A model generated the notes under the pieces. The model saw only the letters and a program-made list of their open reading frames with translations, searched no databases and was not told the origin of the DNA. From positions 1 to 5,786 of the forward strand of contig CAJTVO010000165.1 of NCBI GenBank assembly GCA_910579485.1: a DNA stretch of 5,786 nucleotides. Reading direction: 5' to 3'. The translations under genes were made by a program, and so were the position numbers. Position 1 is the first letter of the stretch, and each line of letters begins with the position of its first letter. The stretch comes from an uncultured Oscillospiraceae bacterium (GTDB lineage: Bacteria > Bacillota > Clostridia > Oscillospirales > Oscillospiraceae). Below, piece by piece: positions 1-4,807 of the stretch.

Positions 1-258
1 GGCCCAGCCCCAGAGGGGTACCCGCCGCCACAGGGGCCGGGGCGCGGTCTGGGCGGCCGCGCAGCTGCGGGCGATCCGGCACGCCTCGCCAAGGACCTGC
101 TGGGAGGTGACGCCCTCCTGGGAGAAGGCGTCGTTCCTGACAATGAAGATCGCTTGCTCGAACAGCTTCGGGTCGGGGGAGTCCACCACGATGACCCGGC
201 GGGAAATACCTTTTACCAAAGGGAGCCACTCCTCTCTTTTTAACCAGGATATTTCCAT
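1..258 (-). CDS. small conserved protein of unknown function, N-terminal part (runs off left edge)
   Basis: The frame opens with ATG at 258 and stays open for 86 codons to the window edge, so the C-terminus is missing. The protein begins MEISWLKREEWLPLVKGISR and continues with a hydrophobic strand (RVIVVDSPDPKLFEQAIFIV) and a basic, Trp/Pro-rich stretch (about residues 70-86, PLWRRVPLWGWA). That stretch looks like the start of a C-terminal membrane segment, although the segment itself lies outside the window. The upstream ribosome binding site is weak (GGGAAA-like, about 262-268). From memory, similar small proteins in Oscillospiraceae genomes sometimes carry the label 'translation initiation factor 2'. 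Nothing visible here supports that role: there is no GTPase motif. The gene is divergent from the zinc-ribbon gene and may share its regulatory region. The reading frame is well supported by its protein-like composition; the function is unknown. Confidence 0.72.
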   Translation of the reverse strand, partial: MEISWLKREEWLPLVKGISRRVIVVDSPDPKLFEQAIFIVRNDAFSQEGVTSQQVLGEACRIARSCAAAQTAPRPLWRRVPLWGWA

Positions 259-292
259 TGTTTCCCGGAAGTGAGAAAAATATGCAGGCTCC

Positions 293-321
293 TTGCATCC
301 TGGCGCAGTTTATGGTAAGAT
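293..321 (+). promoter_or_regulatory. predicted vegetative promoter with extended -10, for the zinc-ribbon gene
   Basis: A -35-like TTGCAT (293-298) is followed by exactly 17 bp and a -10-like TAAGAT (316-321). A TG at 313-314, one base before the -10, makes an extended -10 element. The -35 matches TTGACA at three positions and the -10 matches TATAAT at four, so the extended -10 probably carries much of the strength. Transcription would start near 328, giving a leader of about 58 bases before the ATG at 386. An imperfect inverted repeat (ATGCA 282-286 and TGCAT 294-298) overlaps the -35 and could be an operator, but it is short. Confidence 0.55.
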
Positions 322-336
322 GATGCTGACCACCCG

Positions 337-356
337 TGCCGCCGCCTCCGGCGGCA
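337..356 (+). other. leader hairpin in 5' UTR of the zinc-ribbon gene
   Basis: TGCCGCCG (337-344) pairs perfectly with CGGCGGCA (349-356) across a 4-base loop, an 8-bp stem that is nearly all G-C. It starts about 9 bases after the predicted transcription start and ends 17 bases before the ribosome binding site, which stays unpaired. There is no T-run after it, so it is not an intrinsic terminator. A 5'-end stabilising hairpin is the simplest reading, but chance folding in GC-rich DNA cannot be excluded. Confidence 0.45.
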
Positions 357-373
357 GAAATCCCGTGAAGAAA

Positions 374-378
374 AGAGG
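374..378 (+). promoter_or_regulatory. ribosome binding site that fixes the zinc-ribbon protein start
   Basis: AGAGG (within AAAAGAGGAC) lies 7 bases before the ATG at 386. The open frame extends upstream to a TTG at 293, but that codon coincides with the predicted -35 box and has no ribosome binding site, so ATG 386 is the start. Confidence 0.75.
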
Positions 379-385
379 ACATATC

Positions 386-1246
386 ATGAGCGAAGAAAAG
401 CAGCCAACGGAAGAAAAGAAGGAAAAAAAGGAACCAAAGCCGGAAAAGGAAAAGAAGCCCAAGAAGGAGAAGGCGCCAAAGCAGGAAAAGCCCGCCAAGA
501 CAAAGATCTGTCCTGCCTGCAAGGCGGAGATCCCTAAAAAGGCCAAGCTCTGCCCCCAGTGCGCGGCCAAGCAGAAGGGATTCAACCCCCTGCCCATCAT
601 CGTGCCGCTTCTGCTTATCCTTGTGGGGGCGGTCAGCGTCTTTGTGTTTCACTTCCCGGTGGATCCCCCCTTTGAGCTCCCCTTCGCCAAGGAGCCTGAA
701 AAGTCCCCTCTGGCCGCCGCTATGGATTTGAGCAAGAAGGAAGAGGAGGCGGTAATCGCCGTCTTCGAACAGTGCGGCGTGGCGGAGATCGTGGAAGCCA
801 AGGAGCGCTCCTCCAACGGCACCAGCTCCGTCTACGTGCTCAACGACGCGGAGACCTCCCTGTACGAGGATACCCAGGACGCCATCATCGTCCAGATCAA
901 CGACAAGACCAAGACCGTGGACTCCATAGACTATCGCAACCACCCGGTCTACCGGGGCGGCCAGGTGGTAGCCCAGGCCACGGACTTCTACCTGGATTCC
1001 ACCGAGCGGGACGAGTACCTGGCCCTGGCCCTCACCGCCGTCAAGGCCGAGCTGGAGTTCCCTGAGCTGGCCTCCTTCCATGCCAAGAGCGGCTGGGATT
1101 ACACCATGGAGGACGAGCGGGTGACCGTCCGGTCCACCGTTTCCGTCAAGACCTCCGGCGGCGGGACGGAGACCCGGCCCTTCCAGGTGAACTTTGAGAA
1201 GGGCGAGTTCGTCTCCATTGACCTGGGCGCGCCTTTGGCGTCGTGA
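386..1246 (+). CDS. zinc-ribbon domain membrane-anchored protein
   Basis: The protein is 286 residues from ATG 386. Residues 3-40 are an extremely charged Lys/Glu/Pro tract. Residues 42-59 form a zinc ribbon with two CPxC knuckles (Cys42/Cys45 and Cys56/Cys59). Residues about 69-91 are one strong hydrophobic membrane segment with no signal-peptidase site. The remaining ~195 residues form a soluble domain with alternating strands and helices (for example residues 148-190 and 207-285) that I cannot assign to a named family. By the positive-inside rule the Lys-rich tail and zinc ribbon should be cytoplasmic and the C-terminal domain extracytoplasmic. This matches many Firmicutes zinc-ribbon membrane proteins of unknown role. 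The gene stands alone on the plus strand with its own predicted promoter and ends at a hairpin. The N-terminal codons are purine-rich and A-rich compared with the rest of the gene, which follows from the Lys/Glu content. Zinc binding is inferred from the motif. Confidence 0.85.
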   Translation: MSEEKQPTEEKKEKKEPKPEKEKKPKKEKAPKQEKPAKTKICPACKAEIPKKAKLCPQCAAKQKGFNPLPIIVPLLLILVGAVSVFVFHFPVDPPFELPFAKEPEKSPLAAAMDLSKKEEEAVIAVFEQCGVAEIVEAKERSSNGTSSVYVLNDAETSLYEDTQDAIIVQINDKTKTVDSIDYRNHPVYRGGQVVAQATDFYLDSTERDEYLALALTAVKAELEFPELASFHAKSGWDYTMEDERVTVRSTVSVKTSGGGTETRPFQVNFEKGEFVSIDLGAPLAS

Positions 1247-1274
1247 TCACCGGCCAGCGCCTGCAAAAACGGAT

Positions 1275-1320
1275 ATGAGCGAGGCCGCCTCTTCAGGAGG
1301 CGGCCTCGCTCGTTTCATCT
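1275..1320. terminator. long G-C hairpin between convergent genes, probable shared terminator
   Basis: AGCGAGGCCGCCTC (1278-1291) pairs perfectly with GAGGCGGCCTCGCT (1297-1310) across a 5-base loop. The stem extends by G1277-C1311, a T-G wobble and A1275-T1313, giving about 17 pairs. Read on the plus strand it is followed at once by GTTTCATCTT, a moderate U-tract, which fits termination of the zinc-ribbon gene. Read on the minus strand the nearest U-tract is TTTTT (complement of 1265-1269), about 5 bases after the extended stem, so termination of the minus operon is plausible but less canonical. The minus-strand stop codon (1293-1295) sits in the loop, so one stem arm encodes the end of the binding protein. 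Confidence 0.78.
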
Positions 1321-2900
1321 TCCGGGGGGCTTTCCGGTTCCGGGGCGGACTCCTTCAGATGGATGGTCCAGTTCTCCATCCCGTGGAAGATGTTCCCGGG
1401 GGCCGGGTCCAGGCCCTCTACCACGCCGGGGTGGGTCAGGACGGCATAGTTCTTGAAGCAGACCGGCGCGATGGGAGCGCTGGCCTGTAGGGCGGTCAGC
1501 AGGCGGCGGGCGGAGGCGGCGCGGTCCGGCGCACCGGCGAAGTCCAGAAGGAGCTGGTCCATGGCCTCGCTGGCGCAGCCGCCGTAGTTCAGCGCGCCCT
1601 CCGTGCCTGCCAGATCGGTCAGGTCCCAGTCGGCGGTGAGGCGCACCTCGCCGAAGTACAGGTCGAACTCTCCCGCCTCCAGCGCCGCCAGGTACTCCTC
1701 CCAGGGCAGCTCCGCCACGCGAATGTCCCAGTCCAGCAGGGACAGCTCCCCGGCAATGAACCGGGCGCTGGCGCTCCGGAAGGCGTTCCCCGCGCAGACC
1801 AGCAGCGTCAGCTCGCGGAACGCCCCGGTATCCTGACCGGCCTGGCGCAGGGCTTCCGTCAGGGTGTCCTTATCGTAGGGCCGCTCCAGGTCCTTGGGAT
1901 AGAGGGGCGACAGCGGGGACACCGGGAACTGGGCCTCCAGCGCCAGATCCACCAGCTTGGCGTGGACCAGGGTCTTCCGGTCGATGCCCCGGCTGAAAAT
2001 GGAGCGGAGCCCGGCGTCGGCGAAGAGCCGCCCCTCCGCTGCATTGAATCCGATGAACTGCATCACGGCGGTCGGCCGGGAGGCGCTTTGGGCCTTGCCC
2101 TGGGTCAGGGAGGCATCCCCGGCGGGGTCCGCCGGCAGCAGCTCCACCCGCCGGGCGGAGAAGAGGTATGCGGCAGTCTCCTGGTCCTTGGCCGGGACCA
2201 GCTTGACGGTCTCCACGGGGACCCGCTTTTGCCGCCACCAGTCCTCCCGGGCCTGGAGGAACGCGCCGCCGTTTTCACTCGCCAGGCGGTAGGGGCCAGT
2301 GCCAACCGGGACCGGGTCTCCAGCGGTGGACCACTTCACCACCGGGACGTTCAGCAGGGAGGCCAGGCCCCGGTTGGGGGCGGTCAGGGTAATGATCACC
2401 TGTCCTGCCCGGTTGGCCGCCACGGCGGCGACCCCGCGCAGGCGGTAGGCGTACCGCTCCGACTCCCGGGCCCTCTGGAGGGTCTCCGTCACATCCCGGG
2501 CCGTCAGGGAGGAACCGTCGGAGAAGATCACGCCTTCCCGGAGGGTCAGGGTGCAGATCAGACCGGCTTCATCCCACTCCAGGCTCTCGCACAGCACGGC
2601 CTGGGGCTGGAAGGTTCCGTCCAGAGTGAACAGGGGCTCATAGAGCAGGGACGCCACCGTCTCCTGGACGCCCTCGCCGCAGGAGACGGGGTCCAGGGTC
2701 TGGTTGGGGTGGTAGGGCAGGGCGAAGGCCTCCGGGTACACCGGGGCCTCCTCCGGCGCTTCGATCTCCGGTTGGGGGATGGGCTGGTAGTTCTCCCGCT
2801 CATCCTCCAGCTCGTGGAGGTCGTCCGGCTCCGGCAGGGCGGCGCAGCCGCTCAACAGCAGCAGCGCCGCCGCCAGCAGAAGGGCCAGACGGCGCTTCAT
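1293..2900 (-). CDS. ABC transporter solute-binding lipoprotein, family 5 (peptide/nickel type)
   Basis: The protein is 535 residues from ATG 2900. Residues 1-19 are a lipoprotein signal peptide: MKRR, a Leu/Ala core, then lipobox L16-S-G-C19, so Cys19 should be lipidated and the protein should sit on the outer face of the membrane. Residues 20-58 are an acidic, proline-rich linker. Family 5 hallmarks follow: LREGVIFSDGSSLTARDV at about 120-137, GTGPYRL at 200-206, and the RSIFSRGIDRKTLV helix at about 299-312. The last ~18 residues are a Glu/Pro/Ser-rich tail. The length is normal for the family. Members capture oligopeptides, dipeptides, murein peptides, nickel or sugars; the ligand cannot be read from sequence. 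No permease or ATPase gene adjoins it. The start is set by the signal peptide, the AGGAGG at 2908-2913 with 7-base spacing, and a 4-bp ATGA overlap with pgeF. The open frame runs further upstream to 3089, but that part is out-of-frame pgeF sequence. Confidence 0.93.
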   Translation of the reverse strand: MKRRLALLLAAALLLLSGCAALPEPDDLHELEDERENYQPIPQPEIEAPEEAPVYPEAFALPYHPNQTLDPVSCGEGVQETVASLLYEPLFTLDGTFQPQAVLCESLEWDEAGLICTLTLREGVIFSDGSSLTARDVTETLQRARESERYAYRLRGVAAVAANRAGQVIITLTAPNRGLASLLNVPVVKWSTAGDPVPVGTGPYRLASENGGAFLQAREDWWRQKRVPVETVKLVPAKDQETAAYLFSARRVELLPADPAGDASLTQGKAQSASRPTAVMQFIGFNAAEGRLFADAGLRSIFSRGIDRKTLVHAKLVDLALEAQFPVSPLSPLYPKDLERPYDKDTLTEALRQAGQDTGAFRELTLLVCAGNAFRSASARFIAGELSLLDWDIRVAELPWEEYLAALEAGEFDLYFGEVRLTADWDLTDLAGTEGALNYGGCASEAMDQLLLDFAGAPDRAASARRLLTALQASAPIAPVCFKNYAVLTHPGVVEGLDPAPGNIFHGMENWTIHLKESAPEPESPPEDETSEAAS

Positions 2901-3727
2901 CGCCCGCCCTCCTCCCCAGGCAGGGCGATCAGAGCCCCCTGGACCCCCCGGCGGTCCCCGGTAATCCGGTGGCTCCAGTAGAGATCTGTCCGGCAGGCGG
3001 TGCAGGTGGGGCAGACGTCGATGTTCTCCCCTCTGACCCCAGCCTCGCGGAGCCGCCAGGCGTTGATCCCCTTCAGGTCCACGGTCCATTTCTCCCCCTT
3101 GGGGCGGATATGGGCCTCCGCGCCGCCGCCGAAGGCGGAACGCATGGCGTCGGGCACGTCGTCGTGGGTCTCGAAGCAGCAGGGGCCGATGCCCGCGCCG
3201 ACGGCCACCCGGATGTCCTCTGGCTTCGCGCCGAAGAGGCGGCCCATTTCCCCCACCGTCTTGGCGGGGAGGTCCAGGGCGGTCCCACGCCAGCCGGCGT
3301 GGACCGCGCCGATGGAGGCCGTCACCGGGTCGTGGAGCAGCAATATGATACAGTCCGCCGAGAAGACCATCAGGCTCAGGTCCGGTTCATCGGTGACCAG
3401 GGCGTCGGCGGTGTAGTCCGTGGCGGCGAAGAGGCCCTTGCCCCGGTCCGCGCCGGTGACATGGCGCACCGTGTCCTCGTGGACCTGATGGGACTGGACC
3501 ACGTTGTGAACGTCCGTCCCCAGGGCCTCGCAGAAGCGGCGGTAGTTCTCCCGGACATTTTCCCGGACGTCCGGTTCCGGCCCGCCGCCCCGGAAGTTCA
3601 GGGACGCGAAGGGTCCCTCGCTGACGCCCCCCAGGCGGGTGGAAAAGCCGTGGATCAGGCCGGGGGCGTCCAGGATGGACGAGGTATGGTAGACCACGCC
3701 ATGGTGGTCGCGGGTTTGAAACGACAT
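2897..3727 (-). CDS. pgeF: PgeF/YfiH family protein (peptidoglycan editing factor, LACC1-like purine nucleoside enzyme)
   Basis: The protein is 276 residues, about the usual family length. Family motifs are intact: HGFSTRLGGVS (26-36), SLNF (42-45), QVHEDTV (81-87), SADCIILLL (123-131), HAGWRGT (143-149) and GIGPCCFE (179-186). The expected zinc ligands are His83, Cys126 and His143. This family was long labelled multicopper polyphenol oxidase or laccase. E. coli YfiH/PgeF is linked to keeping wrong residues (such as L-Ser in place of L-Ala) out of peptidoglycan stem peptides, while bacterial and human LACC1 relatives have purine nucleoside phosphorylase and adenosine deaminase activity. Which applies here is unknown. 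No signal peptide is visible, so it should be cytoplasmic. The ATG at 3727 follows AGGAGG with 5-base spacing. The stop overlaps the start of the downstream binding-protein gene (ATGA), implying translational coupling. Confidence 0.93.
   Translation of the reverse strand: MSFQTRDHHGVVYHTSSILDAPGLIHGFSTRLGGVSEGPFASLNFRGGGPEPDVRENVRENYRRFCEALGTDVHNVVQSHQVHEDTVRHVTGADRGKGLFAATDYTADALVTDEPDLSLMVFSADCIILLLHDPVTASIGAVHAGWRGTALDLPAKTVGEMGRLFGAKPEDIRVAVGAGIGPCCFETHDDVPDAMRSAFGGGAEAHIRPKGEKWTVDLKGINAWRLREAGVRGENIDVCPTCTACRTDLYWSHRITGDRRGVQGALIALPGEEGGR
2908..2913 (-). promoter_or_regulatory. ribosome binding site of the binding-protein gene, inside the pgeF coding end
   Basis: AGGAGG, 7 bases before ATG 2900, lies within the codons for the PgeF C-terminus (GEEGGR). 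Together with the lipoprotein signal it decides the start at 2900 over the longer open frame. Confidence 0.8.
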
Positions 3728-3732
3728 AGCAT

Positions 3733-3739
3733 CCTCCTA
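3733..3739 (-). promoter_or_regulatory. pgeF ribosome binding site overlapping the upstream stop codon
   Basis: The minus strand reads TAGGAGG. TAG (3737-3739) is the stop of the acetyltransferase gene, and AGGAGG (3733-3738) is the Shine-Dalgarno of pgeF, 5 bases before its ATG. A ribosome finishing the acetyltransferase is therefore already on the pgeF initiation region, favouring coupled translation. Confidence 0.8.
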
Positions 3740-4261
3740 TTTCAGGTAGTCTTCCCGCAGCAGGCCGCACCAGTAGAGGTCCAGCCATCTGCCGTCATGG
3801 ACCAGGCAGTGCTTCCGGAACAGCCCCTCCTGCCGGAGGCCCAGCTTTTTCATGAGCCCCAGGGAGCGGACGGCATCCTCCGTCTCCGCCATGACCTTGT
3901 GGACCCTCCGGACCCGGAAGAGATGGTCCATCAGGGCGGATACCGCCTCATAGGCGTAGCCCTGCCGCCAGACGTCCCGGCGGAAAATCCAGCCCAGCTC
4001 ATAGATGCCGGGCTCGTCGATCTGTTTGCAGAGGAGATAGCCGATGAGCCTCCCGTCCTCCTTCCGAACGGCGGCGCAGGCCCCGGGCGGGTCCCGCTCC
4101 ACGCAGAAGGTCCGCAGAAACTCCCGGGTCTCCTCCTCCGTATAGGGAGCCACATGCTCCATCACCACCGGGTCCCCGAAAATCTCCCAGAGGGCGTCGA
4201 AGTCTTCCATGGTAAACGTCCGAAGGGTGAGCCGGGGCGTTTCGATACTGAGCTTTTCCAT
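3737..4261 (-). CDS. GNAT family N-acetyltransferase, RimJ/RimL type
   Basis: The protein is 174 residues, typical for the RimJ/RimL (Acetyltransf_3) branch. It opens with the family signature IETPRLTLRTFTMEDFDALW (6-25). YELGWIF (87-93) is the central strand, and VWRQGYAYEAVSALMDHLF (97-115) contains the acetyl-CoA pyrophosphate-binding loop in the W-x-x-GYA form seen in this branch. The later MKKLGLRQEGLFRKH (137-151) matches the usual 'EKLGFR-EG' segment, although the Asn/Ser that normally precedes it is replaced by a divergent AVRSLG. The family transfers acetyl groups to protein N-termini, amino acids or small amines; the substrate cannot be told from sequence. The start has GGAGG at 4269-4273, 7 bases upstream. 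Its stop lies in the pgeF ribosome binding site. It is preceded by a hairpin in the gap after the 160-residue gene. Confidence 0.92.
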   Translation of the reverse strand: MEKLSIETPRLTLRTFTMEDFDALWEIFGDPVVMEHVAPYTEEETREFLRTFCVERDPPGACAAVRKEDGRLIGYLLCKQIDEPGIYELGWIFRRDVWRQGYAYEAVSALMDHLFRVRRVHKVMAETEDAVRSLGLMKKLGLRQEGLFRKHCLVHDGRWLDLYWCGLLREDYLK

Positions 4262-4277
4262 GCTGCTTCCTCCATGA

Positions 4278-4323
4278 AGCGGACCGGGAGACCGCCGTCA
4301 GAGGCAGCCTCCCGGCATCCGCT
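4278..4323 (-). other. intergenic hairpin between the 160-residue gene and the acetyltransferase gene
   Basis: AGCGGA plus CCGGGAG (4278-4290) pair with CTCCCGG and TCCGCT (4309-4315 and 4318-4323), 13 pairs interrupted by a 2-base bulge, with an 18-base loop. No T-run follows on the minus strand, so it is not a standard intrinsic terminator. The stop codon of the upstream gene (4322-4324) lies at the base of the stem, and the acetyltransferase ribosome binding site begins 4 bases beyond it. It could stabilise mRNA ends or weaken coupling between the two genes; the role is inference. Confidence 0.45.
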
Positions 4324-4804
4324 ATCTTGTCATGTGGGTCCCCCACTCCCGGCAGGCGTTGACGATCTCCACGATCTCCTCGTCCTTGCTCTCCCATGGC
4401 ATGGAAAAGGCTACGCCGATCTCTCCGCCGTATTTCGCGATGCGCTCCGGCAGTTCACTTCGGGACATTCCCGGGACGTACAGGTCCTCCGTGTAGTTCT
4501 CCACACCGTACAGCTCAAAGGGCCAGATCAGCCGGTTCCAGCGGAAGGCGCGGGCCTGCTCATTGGAGAGGTGGGTATCCACGCAGATGGACTCCAGCTC
4601 GATGATCACGTCGCACCATGTCCCCACGCCGATGACAGGGATGGGGAAATACTCCACCTTGTATTCATCCCCCCGCTGGGAGGCGTGGAGGTTGTACCAG
4701 CTCCACTTGGCGGCGTAGCCCTCGATGGCCAGCTTCCGGCCGATGGACTGCACCCGCTGGAACAGCGGCTCATACACGCCGTTGAGAAATTCCCACGTAT
4801 CCAT
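4322..4804 (-). CDS. conserved-looking hypothetical protein, 160 residues
   Basis: I do not recognise the family. The protein has no signal peptide or membrane segment and looks like a soluble alpha/beta fold. A helical N-terminus (1-30) leads to strands around residues 48-60 (YKVEYFPIPVIGVG) and 63-76 (WCDVIIELESICVD), then a helix-rich middle (80-96) and a C-terminal segment with VAFSMPWESKDEEIVEIVNA (131-150). It is notably rich in tryptophan (8 of 160) and aromatic residues. The ATG at 4804 is only 3 bp after the secA stop. The ribosome binding site is weak and diffuse (GAGAGAAGAG-like), so expression probably depends on ribosomes ending on secA. The reading frame is believable because its composition is protein-like and it fits precisely between neighbours. 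The function is unknown. Confidence 0.8.
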   Translation of the reverse strand: MDTWEFLNGVYEPLFQRVQSIGRKLAIEGYAAKWSWYNLHASQRGDEYKVEYFPIPVIGVGTWCDVIIELESICVDTHLSNEQARAFRWNRLIWPFELYGVENYTEDLYVPGMSRSELPERIAKYGGEIGVAFSMPWESKDEEIVEIVNACREWGTHMTR

Positions 4805-4807
4805 AGC

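Noticed and set aside
293..385. 31-residue N-terminal extension of the zinc-ribbon protein from a TTG at 293
   Set aside because: The TTG coincides with the predicted -35 box, lacks a ribosome binding site, and the extension spans the promoter and leader hairpin. ATG 386 has a good site.
405..510. Purine-rich repeat tract or tandem repeat
   Set aside because: The A/G richness follows from Lys and Glu codons with irregular spacing. No fixed repeat unit is present.
1962..2981. 339-codon open frame on the plus strand, antisense to the binding-protein gene
   Set aside because: It is rich in Gly, Gln, His and Arg, has no ribosome binding site or recognisable domain, and runs opposite a clear family 5 protein. 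This is a typical shadow frame in GC-rich DNA.
2901..3089. 63-residue N-terminal extension of the binding protein
   Set aside because: The extra residues are out-of-frame pgeF sequence and would bury the lipoprotein signal peptide. The AGGAGG and ATGA overlap point to ATG 2900.
3387..3788. 133-codon minus-strand frame across the acetyltransferase/pgeF junction
   Set aside because: It overlaps two well-supported genes in another frame, with Gly/Pro/Arg-rich composition typical of a shadow frame.
4278..4323. Intrinsic terminator after the 160-residue gene
   Set aside because: The stem is good, but on the minus strand it is followed by TTCATGGAGG with no U-run, so it was listed as a hairpin of unknown role.
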